A stretch of 64,000 nucleotides of DNA, taken from assembly GCA_036971715.1 (NCBI GenBank), contig JAVHJL010000003.1, positions 4,340,001 to 4,404,000 of the forward strand, given 5' to 3'. Below, in pieces: positions 43,513-55,269 of this stretch. The notes under the pieces are model-generated. The model did not search any database and was not told where the DNA came from. It worked only from the letters and a program-made list of their open reading frames with translations. The DNA is from Arthrobotrys musiformis. Its lineage: Eukaryota > Ascomycota > Orbiliomycetes > Orbiliales > Orbiliaceae. The stretch's first letter is position 1. The number at the start of each line of letters is the position of its first letter. The position numbers were made by a program, and so were the translations under genes.

Positions 43513-45999
43513 ATGACACAACTCCAATACCTTCCCGACCTCCTCCTCGCCGTTCTTTTCAGCATCCAAGCCTCGTTCACCCACCCGGGCGTCCTCTCAC
43601 CGGACAAAGAAAAACTCGGCGACGATGAACTCCGCGCCATAGTAAAGCGCACACAAACCAGTTCCGAAGCCCGAGAAGTCCTCGCCTTCAACGCACGCGT
43701 ATGGACGGCCATGACCGAAACCCTGCGTAGCGGGAACGACGAGCTGGGTGGTTGCGAACATCATTTCGAGAGTATACCTTCCACGCCCGTCAGTGCCAAA
43801 CGGATCGGAGGGGTCGGGGAGCAGACGTGCACGTGTAAAGACCGGCGGGATAAGATGTATCTGTTGCCGAAGGTCTGGGAGTTGGTTATCCTTGGGAGGA
43901 ATCTGTTGGCGACGAAGGAGAAGGGACAGGATTTGGCGGCGGAGAGTAAATTTGAGGAGGAGGTTAGGCGGCTTTGTGAGATTTGTGTGAGGCATGCTGA
44001 GAAGGAGAGTTGTACGTTCTTCTTTCCTATTCCTTTTGGGTTTGGTTGGTTGGTTTGTGGGGGTTGAGGGCTAATAACTTGATAGATCATAAGGTGCTTA
44101 TTACTTGTCTGCAGTTTTTGAATAACCTCATCTCTGGGAACGAGAAGCGAAAGATGTCGCTGTGGATGCACTTGTTCGTACCGGGATCGACTCGACTACT
44201 GGAAGCAGCGAAGCGAAAGGCGGTGAAGCAGTACCAGAAGGACGCCTCCTCCCCATCATCTTCATCTTCGAAGCAATCATCAGACCCGATAAAAGAACTC
44301 CACCTGCAGGAATCGCTAAAATCCCCGCCTGCATCACCGAATCCCAACGGCTCATCGAATAACGGCGGAGGAGGGGGGGCGAAATTGAGTTTTGTCACAA
44401 TGTTACCGACGATATTGAACGCGAAGGAGATGTTGCCGTTGTTACTTATAATCCACGGCAGTATAACCGATATCGACGGAACGGATCCGGCGAGGCAGTT
44501 GATGAGGTGTAAGATGATGTTGGCGGCCGAGGCGGGGATAGGGTTGATGGCTGGATTGTTGATGTTTGTGGATGCATGGCATGAGATCGATGATCATATA
44601 TACTTCGAGTTGATGTGAGTTACCACCCTCTATTTTGATTTATAAGGTGATTGCTGATGGTAGGTAGTCTGGAGATCATGGAGACAATCCTGCATAACGG
44701 GTTGATCACATATCTCTTCGAAACGCTGAAGGAGTATGTCGACTGCCGGAACTACCAGTTCGAGGGTATCCACGCCATCACACCGCCTCAAGCCGTAATC
44801 CTGAGGTTACTACACACAATCTACGCCCCAGCCGCGCTACCGACCATCTCAGATCCAGGCGTATTCATAAACTACGACGGAAAACTCGAGGAAAGCATCG
44901 GGAAGGAATGGACCCCGCAACCACCGGATCCCCCAACAGATCAACCAGACGAAGAAGGCGAAATGGACGAATTCACCGCCGAGTTCACCGCGGCACTCCG
45001 ATCGGATCTAGGCCCACCCCGTCTGGACTCCCCACCGACCCCCGCAGATCCCACAACAAACCAAGAAGACGACGCAGCAACGGAAGTAGACATAGACCAC
45101 TCGGAAGCCACACCCGAAATCGTAAACTTCCTCGCCGTAAAAGTGTTCATATCCCAATTAGGCCCCGCGGTCCGCGATATGGTGACCAAAATCGGAAAGG
45201 CAATGGGGTACTCCTCCCTCTCCCCCAACAACGGTAAAAAGGAAAGAATTCTAGAAATCACCGAGATCCCCACCGAGGACGGGAGGAGTATTACCTCCGT
45301 TGCTGGGATTACGATATATGATGTTGAGTTACATTACGAAGGATTGATACAGTTACTGGAGTTGTTGATGTTATTTGCGGAACAAGCTGTCGGAAGGGTT
45401 TATTTGAGGGAAACGAAGTGCGTGGAGGAGATAGTGGAGGTGCTCAAATGCTTCGTCGAATACGTCCCCGTCACATCAAAAGACAAAAAGGAGGTGAAGA
45501 AACGAAAAGCGGGGGAAGAGGAAGAGGAAGAGGAGGATGTGGGGATGGAGTGTAATGACCCCGTTGAGTTTAGGTGGCCATTGATCAAGAGGACGTTGGT
45601 GCAATTGATCAGTTTGTTGGTTTATAGGAGTCGGAGTACGCAGGATGAGGTTAGGAAGGCGGGAGGGGTTGTGGCTGTGCTTGGGTGTTTTGGGATCGAT
45701 GAGGAGAATCCTTGTATGTCCCCCCCTATTCTTTATAACTAATGATTGTGGATGATAGCTAATAGTTGGTAGATATACAACAACACGCTACGTTGTGTGT
45801 TAGGAATCTGATGGAGGGGAATGTGGAGAATCAAGGGATTCTGAGGGAGTTGGAGGCGAGGGAGGTGGTTAATGGGGAGGCGTTGGAGGCGGCGGGGTTG
45901 GAGGCTTATGTTGATAAGGGGGGTAAAGTTAAAGTCGGTCCTGCGCCTGGTGGTAATGGAGGTGGAGGGGGCAAGAAGAAGAAGAAGGGGAAGAAGTGA
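43513..45999 (+). CDS. Ataxin-10 / CTR86-family armadillo-like protein
   Basis: Four exons: 43513-44011, 44086-44614, 44668-45713 and 45773-45999. Introns are 74, 53 and 59 nt; the CDS is 767 codons. The protein is mostly helical, with ARM-like Leu patterns (VLITCLQFLNNLISGNE). The C-terminus has the ataxin-10 domain: LVQLISLLVYRSRSTQDEVR, GGVVAVLGCFGIDEENP and HATLCVRNLMEGNVENQG. In yeast the homologue is Ctr86, an essential protein of unclear role; mammalian ATXN10 acts in cytokinesis and neuronal survival. Two long acidic or charged insertions (PPDPPTDQPDEEGE, about 465-490, and EEEEEEDVG, about 670) and a lysine-rich end (GGGKKKKKGKK) are low-complexity. There is no signal peptide, so it is cytosolic. 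The splice joins restore the conserved motifs, which supports the exon model. Confidence 0.82.
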
Positions 46000-46579
46000 T
46001 TCTTAAAAGAGGTTTGGGTGTTTGCATTGTATTATAGACTGTGGGCGTTTTTTTCCAGGGATTTATGGGTTAGCGGGCGCCTTTTTTATTATTGATTTGA
46101 GACTTACCGGTATGAGGGGTTACTCCTTTTGTATATAGATTACCCGGTACCGATATACTTATATACTCTTAGTACCTCGGTAGGCAGGTATATATACTAC
46201 CCATCGAGAATACGCCCAACGGATACGGATCGCACTTGCATCGATATTGTCGAAGCTCGAAAAATACCACACGATACATGTGTTGGTATGTATGCATGGA
46301 GTTGTTAAACTAGCTCTGTTCTTGTTAGGCTATACTGTAGGGCTTATGAGGGGGCAAGAGGTGGTTTCTATCGAATGCATTCGCATGCCCTGCCGGCGGG
46401 TGGGAAACTGTCGCAAATTTAGCCATGTGGGTTTGCACGAGGAATTGAAGATTGCTGCATTTCATAGTTGCGTGTCCACCAGCTTGGTATTGTAGTTTTC
46501 TTTTGAGTACCTTGTGATATATCACAGAAGGTAACTACCTAGGTATACCGCTTCTACGAGCTTTCGTAGAACCGCAAAG
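46000..46579. other. Intergenic, no gene seen
   Basis: 3' end of the ataxin-10-like gene and promoter of the large secreted-protein gene. The 82-codon plus frame here has no recognisable domain. Confidence 0.5.
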
Positions 46580-48565
46580 ATGAAGTCTCTGTTCCTATCC
46601 ACAGCAGCATCCCTGCTTCTCCCCTCCCTCGTACGGGCAAGTTTCGAAATGGCATTCGACAACTACGAATACACCACCACCCAACCACCGCAATACAGAG
46701 CCTACGACGATACAGCCTGTAACCACATCCCACCCGTAACCGGCCAGCCGAAGAGGATTATATCTATAGCCATGCGTTCTACCGCCGAGGGGTTGAATAC
46801 AGGGTATAACACCCGTCCTCCGCCCGCCATGGCGTTTTACACCAGTCCCGGGGCCGGGCCGCATTGTGTGCCGGAGAAGTTGGGGATGGTGGTTAGGTAT
46901 TATGCGGGACTTGATACGCAGCAGGTGTTTTTGAGTCCGTTGGGTGGGGTGACGCATTTTATGGTTGTGGAGGGGGGGAGTGAGGCTGTTGAGATTTTGG
47001 ATGGGGTTGCTGGCCACGGGGAGGGGGTTGGGAGGGTTGTGTGGGATGATGGGGGGGTTTGGAGGCTTGCCGGGGAGGTTGAGATTTCAGACGCCCAGGA
47101 GGGGTTTTCTTCTTCCTCTTCTTCTTCTTCTGGTGATGATGATTGGGTTGAGGAGGAAGGGGGGAGCGGGGATGATGCGGATGGAGGGGAGGATAGGGTG
47201 CTGGATGGAGGCAATATCGCGGATTCCATGGGGTTTAGTCCGCCTGTTCGGGTTGAGTATATAAATTCACAATCTGCAAGCCCGGCGGAGATGCGAAGGA
47301 TAGAAGAAGATATATCAGACGCACCGGTCTCAGAAGACCAAATCGAGGAAGAAGAAGAACTCACTCTATCAGAACAAGTCGATAGACAAGAACGCTACCA
47401 CACCCGTCGGATCTTCCGCCTCGCCGACCTTCAAGACCAACAGCGCGCCCGCGCCATGGAAATCCCCCGAACGGCAGCAGATAGACTCATGGTCGCCCGA
47501 AACGACGAGATAGACGGCGGGAATTACACTCCCATCCCGCAATCCCAACGCCACCGCTCCTACGGCGAACTCCTCGAAAACGGCTGGTACATTGATCCCG
47601 AGCAGGAACTGCGCGCCAGATGGCAGGAATACATGACCATAGCTTTCATCCGATTCAGAGAACGCCACGGCCTTAGCGACTTCGTCACACCTGAAACCCT
47701 AACCCGACAGCAAAGGGATTTATTCGTCGATTTCTTAAGAGACGGAACCCCCATGTTTTTCCACGAGACTTATATGAGACCTATACTCAATAGCCACGCC
47801 CAGCAGCAGATGATAAATAACTTCGGCCCACCGCCGGCAATGCTACAGCGCCCGCAGCAGCGAGATGTGGCAAATATGCCGAATGCATTCCTACAATTTG
47901 ATCAAGACCTCGAAGCGGCGATGGAAGGCGACGAATTACCCCCGTTGGATAATAACCACCGCGCCATGCAGCGGCTCCGAAGACGTAGGGAGTTGATCCA
48001 GCGACAAAACGAACTTGCGGGTGGGAATCCGGGAAGGAATATGAGAATTAACATGTTACGCAATAACGTCAACCCAAGACCCCGTGTGGATGATTTCGAT
48101 GAAATAGAGAACCTAGGCGGTGGGAATAGGATTATGCGACAGAGGGGTGGCGGGCGTAGAGCGGGTAGGAATCTTAATGGGCTAGACGGATTCCAACAGG
48201 ATGAAATAGATCCCTTGGAAGATGAAGTCGACGCCGCATGGCGTATTCCAGAACCCGAGGGTGCCGGGGAGCAAGATATACCGATCCCACCGATGAACCT
48301 TGGTGCAGCTCCGCTGGTTAATAGACCGGGTTTGGTACAATGGGCTCCACCGCCGCAGCCGCAGGTGAATGCGGGGTTGTTCCCGTGGAGGTTTGCGTTA
48401 CAGCCGCCTAGTCCTTCTACTGAAGCTGGGGCGGATGCGGGTGATGAGGGGGATCTTGAGGGGGTTTCGACGCCGCCTTTTGGGCCGTTTGATTCTTCGG
48501 GTCCTGGGTCTGTGGATTCTGATGTTGCGGAGCCGGATCAGGAAGATGGACTTTCCGATGCTTAG
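46580..48565 (+). CDS. Large acidic secreted protein of unknown function
   Basis: Single exon, 661 residues, good ATG context. Residues 1-20 are a signal peptide (MKSLFLSTAASLLLPSLVRA). The first 150 residues are ordered-looking, with two cysteines (DTACNHIP, GPHCVPEK), IISIAMRST and VTHFMVVEGGSEAVEIL. This pattern recalls small secreted fungal proteins. Then come a Ser run, acidic blocks, a charged helical stretch (SEQVDRQERYHTRRIFRLADL), a long Gln/Arg/Asn-rich part (QRPQQRDVANMPNAFLQFD) and a Pro/Gly/Asp-rich end. No catalytic motif or anchor. The product resembles a folded N-terminal domain followed by a disordered tail of 500 residues. Codon bias is GC-rich at first and then mixed. Family not recognised. 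Confidence 0.65.
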   Translation: MKSLFLSTAASLLLPSLVRASFEMAFDNYEYTTTQPPQYRAYDDTACNHIPPVTGQPKRIISIAMRSTAEGLNTGYNTRPPPAMAFYTSPGAGPHCVPEKLGMVVRYYAGLDTQQVFLSPLGGVTHFMVVEGGSEAVEILDGVAGHGEGVGRVVWDDGGVWRLAGEVEISDAQEGFSSSSSSSSGDDDWVEEEGGSGDDADGGEDRVLDGGNIADSMGFSPPVRVEYINSQSASPAEMRRIEEDISDAPVSEDQIEEEEELTLSEQVDRQERYHTRRIFRLADLQDQQRARAMEIPRTAADRLMVARNDEIDGGNYTPIPQSQRHRSYGELLENGWYIDPEQELRARWQEYMTIAFIRFRERHGLSDFVTPETLTRQQRDLFVDFLRDGTPMFFHETYMRPILNSHAQQQMINNFGPPPAMLQRPQQRDVANMPNAFLQFDQDLEAAMEGDELPPLDNNHRAMQRLRRRRELIQRQNELAGGNPGRNMRINMLRNNVNPRPRVDDFDEIENLGGGNRIMRQRGGGRRAGRNLNGLDGFQQDEIDPLEDEVDAAWRIPEPEGAGEQDIPIPPMNLGAAPLVNRPGLVQWAPPPQPQVNAGLFPWRFALQPPSPSTEAGADAGDEGDLEGVSTPPFGPFDSSGPGSVDSDVAEPDQEDGLSDA

Positions 48566-48861
48566 TATATACCTAGGTCTTTATAAATTTATTTTGGAAA
48601 GATTTATTGAAGGACAGTCAGACTTCCAGGTCTGGGTACGAGACAAAGAGTTAGAATGAAAACCTGATTTTTCATATTTTGTGCTACTCATTTTATATGA
48701 CATGATAGAAAAGAATGTCCCAAACAATCAACTATGCAAAAAAAGAATGTCTAAAGTAAACTAAGCGCCCCATGATCGTAAAAGAAAAACAACGCCAGAT
48801 GCTATGCAAATTCCCGTTCATTCTCAGCCCATCACTCGCTCACCAACCATCGATAGCGCAT
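48566..48861. other. Short intergenic spacer with dispersed motif
   Basis: Between two convergent genes. It contains CCAGGTCTGGGTACGAGAC at 48626-48644, a copy of the dispersed near-palindrome also seen at 49637, 59058 and elsewhere. Confidence 0.6.
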
Positions 48862-49443
48862 TTAGAATCCGCTAAGTGGGTTGGGGTTAGGAAGAACGCG
48901 AGCATTAAGATTTCCACCGTACCCAACATATCGCGGAGAAGTGCTAGTCCCACCAATCTCAGCAGCACGAGCCTTATACTTCGCAAGCGTGAACTCGTTA
49001 GAATCAAAGTTCTGGTTGATAACACCGCTCATACCGCTCTGACAGTGGTTCCCTGTAGTCTGCGAGCAGTAAAACCAGATGGGATTCCTATCTTCGACAG
49101 TGATCTGGAATACATTCTCGTTCTGTCCGTAGTTGGTTGGGACGAAGCCGGAGAAGAAGGCGGTGTCGGAGATGGGTTGGCAGGGGTTCGCGAAGTTGGA
49201 TTGAGCGACTGAGTGGTTTCGTGGGAGGAAGTGGAATTCGACGATGTCGCCGGGTTCGGCGACGATGTTTTCGGGGTCGAAGCGGAGACCGCCGCGGCCG
49301 ACGACGACGGAGTGGGTTGCGCCGGCTGGAGCGACCTGGCGGGCGTTCACTTCGTTTTTGGTGGGGGTTGGAGCTGCGGCGGCACCGGAGTAGAAGGTGG
49401 CCAAGGCGGCGGCGAGGATGGCGATGGTCTTTGTGGTGAACAT
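48862..49443 (-). CDS. Secreted cupredoxin (plastocyanin-like copper protein)
   Basis: Single exon, 193 residues. Residues 1-23 are a signal peptide (MFTTKTIAILAAALATFYSGAAA), then APTPTKNEVNARQ, a possible propeptide. The cupredoxin fold is shown by HSVVVGRGGLRFDPENIVAEPG and DIVEFHF, with the type-1 copper ligands in order: His in RNHSVAQS, Cys in WFYCSQ, His in GNHCQSG and Met in SGMSGVIN. All four are present, so copper binding is likely. This single-domain secreted form is common in ascomycetes; roles proposed for relatives include wall or redox functions. The protein ends PNPNPLSGF with no GPI signal or anchor, unlike many of its relatives. The 300 bases upstream of 49443 are AT-rich with TATA-like runs. 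Confidence 0.84.
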   Translation of the reverse strand: MFTTKTIAILAAALATFYSGAAAAPTPTKNEVNARQVAPAGATHSVVVGRGGLRFDPENIVAEPGDIVEFHFLPRNHSVAQSNFANPCQPISDTAFFSGFVPTNYGQNENVFQITVEDRNPIWFYCSQTTGNHCQSGMSGVINQNFDSNEFTLAKYKARAAEIGGTSTSPRYVGYGGNLNARVLPNPNPLSGF

Positions 49444-52400
49444 TTTGATTGGTTTTTTGGTAGAAGTAAAATGAATTGAAAAGAAATAAAAAAGTAGATT
49501 GAATTGGTAAATTGAGAAGTGAAGATGCTTTTGTATTGCTATTGTTGATTGTGATGATGATATAAAAAAAGTTGATGGAGGAGCTTGACACCAGGTCTAT
49601 ATATACACAAAAATCATCGTGAACTTTACAGGATAGCTCTGGGTACGAGACCAGGATAGCTTAGCTATAGCTTCACAGCAACAGAAGTCCTTCGAGTTTG
49701 GGTCAGCACTGCCTCCAATATGCATACACTATCGATTAGCATGCTAATTCCTGTAGGATAACCTCAAGTCAATGGCTTAGGTGGAGCCACCTGGTAGACT
49801 TTACTACACTAGGAGGGTAGCTGAAGGTCAGTCTGACATCAAGAGTCCGCCCAGAAGCCACGGCAACTCTGGGCCGAGTTGACAGGATACATACAAAATG
49901 AAACAAAAAGAAGGTAATCAGAAAATCCGGGCCGAGTCATGGAACACACATGCAAACTGTTGGACTTGTCGGATCGTAGCTAGTTAGTGCAGCAGGCTCG
50001 TCTGGGTAGGGTATGCAAGTACCCAAAAGAGCCTCGTAGGGCTGTACACCACTCCGCAGAGCCATAGAAAGCACGGGCGAAGGAAAACAGCGGCCAAGTT
50101 GTATAACCTACTTTTGGCCTCTTGGACAGATTCGAACAACCAGAACTTCGCCTCTTTCTATTTCGAGAAGGGGACGGGATCAGCCCGCCGCCTGTTTTGG
50201 TTTAGCGCCATATCCTGGGTGCTCGATTCGGTGCTTATGCTGACTGATTCAAACCGGGGTAGTTGGCGACGTCTAACTTAAAATTCTTCTTTCCTCTTGT
50301 GCTAACTACCGTGGAAAATTCTAGTACCGTTAACTAATCGTGATAAATGAGACTTTAATGACTGGCGATACAATGTTTGTCTTGGATATTTCAGCCTCAT
50401 AGATTAGACCCTAAGCTTATGTGCTAAGATTTAGAGAGATTCTCCATCGCATTGTCCACAACACATATCGGATGCACCTTCCAACAGTTAGCCGCATGCT
50501 CACGCTCACTGACACTGATCATGGATAAGTCGTTATTGCCATTATGTCGAGGCTGAATATACTTAGTTGACACCTCTCGTATTAAGTGGCCTGAGGATAA
50601 CCCCTAGTCTACGTATCTACTAAAAGGTCGCATGTGAGAATTACTTGGGTCATAGCGGACGCAGCTGTAAGTGCAATGATACGTGTTCGGGTTCGAGACT
50701 AACTTTGTTGGATTTACATCTCACAGTTGTGTTGTCGACAGGATTACCATCTTTGTGTTACCAGCTGTTGTGTGACATGAGTCGCTTCCAGCCACTGTTG
50801 GGCCGGACCGTTGGAATCCAACGTCCAAGTTTAAGCTTCGAGATGTAAATATAGATATCACAGAAGGCAGCTATGGGAAGTGAATTCACAAAGTAACTGA
50901 GATGTACCAGCTTGATGGGCTGTAGAAGTGTTTCAGGCATAGAAAAGAAGCTTTATAAGCCGCTAGCATATGCAGCTACACTAGCCACATCTGTGGCTTC
51001 ATGGATTAAGGCTAATACCTTAAAGACTAAATTGGTTAGCTCCCTTTCGCAATGACAGCATAATTCCCCACAATTGCGACACATGGAATGCGGACCTTGG
51101 ATTGGCTATCCATCGATTTAACTGTCGTCACGAACATACGGACAACGACCCCTCAATGATGCAAGATATTTTCAATTCGTGATAGGGGAAATTAAATAAA
51201 GTTCGGTCAAGGCTTTCGAGCCAGAGATCTGGGTATTGCATGGGTTTCAAGGGCCGAGACGCATATGTATAAAATGGACAGTTGGCCCGCCGCCCGTCGA
51301 CGACGACGACAATCGAGACATAATCACGATATCCTGGAGATACGACGGCATTGGTTACGCGAATCGATAGACATCGAAGCTCAAGGAACGTAAGTGACTA
51401 CGATATCTATAGTTATCGGACCCACTTCTTGGTCCTTTTTGCACAATATTTTAGATTTATCACACTTGTATTTGTCCAATCAGCTACCCGTCGTTTATTT
51501 GCACCGGTTCTGTCTTTTGATTGCATCCTTCCACCGAAAAAAAAAACGTTTGAATTCTATTACCTTTTCTTAGGCCTAGGGTCTTCGGAGAAAGTCGAGA
51601 CCACTGGATATCAAAAGAACCCTGCTGCTTGGAATGTATCGCTAAACCCTACCCCCACCGATAATGGAGTTTAGCAGGCTTTCGTCGATCGGGGTTCCAC
51701 TAGGCTGCTGGACCATGCGGCACTAATTAGCTAATTATATTCCGCTTTAGTGTAGTTAAAGCGATCGAGTGTTCTCGAAAGTGGGAGTTTAGAATTGTTT
51801 TCCCATTTCGAACCTGCAAGTTTCAGTTTACCTACCACGAATGGTATTGGCAAGGGGTATCGACAAAGCTTCATCGCTTTAGGCTTAGTCGATAGAACCC
51901 AATTCTTATATGGGTCGCGTGCGCAGGACCACATAAATCTCAGCCGCGAATAACCTTGAGTTTAATAAGCATTTTTTTGCCCTTTACCCCACTAGTCATG
52001 GCTTCAGAATCGTGTCGCTCAGGTCCGATAAAACTGCTTGCCAGAAGCATCGAAAATGCGTATAATTAGCCCTATAGCCACCCCACGTTTAGTCAAGTGG
52101 CATCTCGAACGAAAGTCCGCTTTTTTCTTCTCTCTACAATGGGAATACGCTGCGTGACGCCATTAAAGGAATCACTTACGGCACAGAATTTCGGTTACCG
52201 CGGTATACTGAGTTTTTTTTTTTTTTTCGATTTCCCCCTCTCAGGTGGTAAGTCATCGTTTTCGTGAGATTAGGAATCACTGATGAGATCACTGAGCAAT
52301 AGCAATGGCATTTCAAAAGACGCCATCAACTATCAACTATCGACAGCCACGTTTTAGGTTGAAATATGCTGAACACGTTGATCGGATGATTTTGGGGTAA

Positions 52401-53210
52401 ATACAAGGGCCCAACCGATTGGATACGCTTCCCCTCCCCATGGTCTTAATGAGGAGAAATATTGCTTCAACTGATGCACAGCTGCATTACCTGTATGTGT
52501 CGTCGCGTAACCCCACGAAAGCATAAAGCAAGTAAGCAGCAGCAGCAGCAGGGCCCGCCAAATCTAGAACAGAGCCCGGGATTGCTGCCCGTGCATGTCT
52601 TTGTCCCACCTCTCGCCGGTCGGCTCGGGAGAACCGAATTAACTTTATAAATAATATTGCTTGGTTGGGAATTACATGCCTGGGAAACTTTCCGCGGATG
52701 AGGCGGTGGCGCTTTGAGAGTTTTTTATTTAAAAAAAAATAAGAGAAAAATTCTCCCGTAGGCATACAGCGATAGAAAGCAAATTTGCATGTTTTGGGGA
52801 GCTCGAGTTTGCCTGATGGAGTCGAACCCAGGCCCCACCTCTGCGCATCGTCCCCGGTCGACCTTGCAGTACTTAAACGTGGGACGATACTTTTGTCAAC
52901 GTTTTTTCGTTGCTTCAAAACACAACTGCGCATATAAAATAGTCCCGAAATATCCCTCCTAAATCCCATAAAACCTCGTGCCAGTTCATAACAGAAAAAA
53001 AAAATGTCAATATAGAATCTTCTACCTGCAAATGAAATTTAATTTTTTTTTTAGAAAAATGGTTTGAGAAAAAGAAGAGTCGACGTAGTTTCTCACCGCT
53101 TGTTGCATTTTTGACAGGGCTTACAAATCATTGCGACATACCTGCATCCAGCACGCCATATTGCTCCAATCTTCTGCCTGCCATTTCATCAGAATATCAG
53201 ACTTGAGACA
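49444..53210. other. Gene-poor 3.8-kb region
   Basis: No supported gene. It contains the dispersed motif CTCTGGGTACGAGACCAGG (49637-49655), a weaker copy GGTTCGAGAC near 50690, T-runs at 52213 and 53043, and short frames (for example 51351-51674) without domain or Cys pattern. The T-arm-like string TGGGTTCGACTCC on the minus strand near 52830 was examined as a tRNA and rejected. Confidence 0.45.
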
Positions 53211-54625
53211 ATGAAGGAAGGGAACCAACCACTGTTGTCATTGACAATAGCTGGTGTTTCCAGTCCTAATCCAAGCTCGAGCTCCATCGGTTCTCCACCT
53301 TCATCTTATCCTGAGCCGGCGCCGCTTTCGGATTTCCTCGAACGGGTGTTTGAATCACCGTATCCGACAGCGCAAGGAATATCCAGTTATCTTGATATCG
53401 AGGACATTATCAATCTCCGGAATACCTGCAAATTACATCAGACAAATATTCAAGATAAGGGCCGGTGGGCCTGGCTGCTCAACCGCCTATCAACCCGGAA
53501 AGTCGACTACCCAAACCCAGACCCCAGAATACGAAGGTTATCGTTAGGGGTACCCCCGAGTTCGCGAGAAGGCTACGTTGGAGGTCGAGAGTTTGTAATT
53601 ATCGACGTATCAGCTGGTGACCGCGATTTCCTGAAGCTGAATTCGAGCTTGTACAACATTGGCGCGTTCGAAACCCTCACCTCCTTAATCTTAGATGGCA
53701 CAAACATCGATGCTGGGGATGTAGGCCATCTCCTCAGAAAACTCCAAAATATCACCACACTTTCCCTTCGGCATTGTTGGAATGTCAATCTTCAGCTCCT
53801 TTATAAGCTCTTTAAAAAGACGTCGGAGGCGCATATCGAAGAAGTCAATTATTTCAATGGTATAAACCAGGAGCGTTCTAAATCAAAATCTCCGGCGGAA
53901 CAGATCCACCGACTAAGGATATGGGATATAGACGGAATCCAAGTACTACTGGACGAAAGTCCAGAGAATGGACACAGACTAGTCAGTCAGATCGGTGTCC
54001 AATTCTTCATCAGGAATTTCGAGACCGATGTTGGAAAATGCGAAAGCGCCCACCATTCGATATTCATGCTGTGCGTTGGAGAAAGGGTGCGATGCGGTAG
54101 CTGCAAGAAGAATGTACAGATCGAGGTCTGTCCGAAGTGCAGATTTGAGTCGTCATGCGAGATTTGCGAGACCTATCTATGCAAGGACTGCGTCAAAGAT
54201 AGGAGCAAGACCTCGAAATCCGAACATCCAAGTAAGTTATCCAAATCTCGACCTTACCCGCCAAAAAACCATCAATGCAGCAAAAGACTAATCAAAATAC
54301 GAAAAATCTAGCGGCTTCAACTCCAGCGCGGATCCCGTCCGACTTTACAACTACCCTATGCCGAACCTCCCAATGCAAATGGCATGACAACAGGCACTAT
54401 AACCACCCTGAGTGCCTCAAACTCGATACCGAAAAGTGTCTTTACTGCTCCCGGCACATATGCCTGTTACAGCGACGGGCGATGAACAAATCCTTCAACT
54501 GCGAAGTTTGCAAGAAATTTTCCTGCGGTTGTAGGCAATTGCAACACTGCAGCAGGTGTCAGGGATATATGTGCGATGATTGCCTCTCCCATCACGGGAA
54601 TGGGTGCCAATGGCAGAAAGTGTGA
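53211..54625 (+). CDS. F-box-like protein with C-terminal Cys-rich zinc-binding region (paralogue B)
   Basis: Two exons, 53211-54231 and 54312-54625, with an 80-nt phase-1 intron (GTAAGT...CTAG); 444 residues. N-terminal 45 residues are Ser/Pro-rich. The F-box-like part reads LSDFLERVFESP, ISSYLDIEDIINLRNTC and GRWAWLLNRL. A leucine-rich-like part follows (FETLTSLILDGTNIDAG, then NITTLSLRHCWNVN). The C-terminal Cys region begins at VRCGSC and runs CGSC-CPKC-CEIC-CKDC before the intron and CLYC-CEVC-CSRC-CDDC after it. The pair of Cys blocks, the intron between them and its phase all match the gene at 4225-5827, so the two are paralogues in opposite orientation 48 kb apart. This copy lacks the N-terminal CPTC cluster of the other. 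Probably a ubiquitin-ligase adaptor or other zinc-binding protein; not named. Confidence 0.75.
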
Positions 54626-55044
54626 TTTTTATCTTTTATCTATTTTTTCAACTGCATTATCATGGGCAAGAAAGCGTGTTTTTGATAGAATTCTTTAGCG
54701 TGGCGCCAGCCAGGAAAAAAGCATCAATGCATCAAAATATTACAGAAGATCAATTCGCCTGCAGCATAATACAATCGTAAAGTAATTAAGGCATGAACTA
54801 GAGTCAGTCTTTACATGCTCCGGATCCGGCCAAAACAGCTAACAGGGTACCGTAAATCCCAACGGCGTAACTACCTCTGACCAGCCTATCAATTCGGCCG
54901 CTCTAGACTAGATACGGTGTAAATAGATGTGTAAATCTAGGTTAGTACCCCGAAGCCCGGACAGGAGCCCTAGATTAAACCCCTCCGGGTCGACCCCGGC
55001 GTCGAGCAAAAATAGCGTCTTCGAAAAGCTTTCCGCGCGCCGAA
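54626..55044. other. Intergenic, no gene seen
   Basis: 3' flanks of the F-box-like gene (plus) and of the first MC-type gene (minus). No gene seen. Confidence 0.5.
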
Positions 55045-55269
55045 TTAAGTTCCGTCTTTGTGGCAAATGCAAACCGCCTCTTCCCCTTTCGAGGCGGCCG
55101 TGCCGAATGGACATTGGCAACAATATTTTGTAGTTGTTTTTTCTGTTTCCTCCCGCTCTAGATTCCTGCATTTGAGAAAGTAGTCCGGATCACCCTCCTT
55201 GCACGACACCCATCCGAAGGATTTGGTCGTTTTGCAGTTCTCGCATTCTTTGGTCTTTTGAATACACAT
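55045..55269 (-). CDS. Small Met-Cys protein, member 1 (74 residues)
   Basis: Single exon, MCIQKTKECENC at the start and CHKDGT at the end. Nine cysteines; those at 2, 9 and 12 match the gene at 58146-58355 exactly (MCIQK then CxxCK). Two further CxC/CC groups lie near the C-terminus (YCCQCP, VCICH). No signal peptide. Related short proteins that begin MC and hold conserved Cys pairs are common as unnamed ascomycete genes. Paired Cys suggest a zinc site rather than disulphides because no secretion signal is seen. Function unknown. Confidence 0.58.
   Translation of the reverse strand: MCIQKTKECENCKTTKSFGWVSCKEGDPDYFLKCRNLEREETEKTTTKYCCQCPFGTAASKGEEAVCICHKDGT

Noticed and set aside
49137..49479. 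Plus-strand Arg/Gly-rich frames
   Set aside because: Antisense to the cupredoxin gene, which has a signal peptide and all four copper ligands.
52800..52870. Minus-strand GGTTCGACTCC resembling a tRNA B box
   Set aside because: The T stem does not pair and no A box or acceptor pairing is present.
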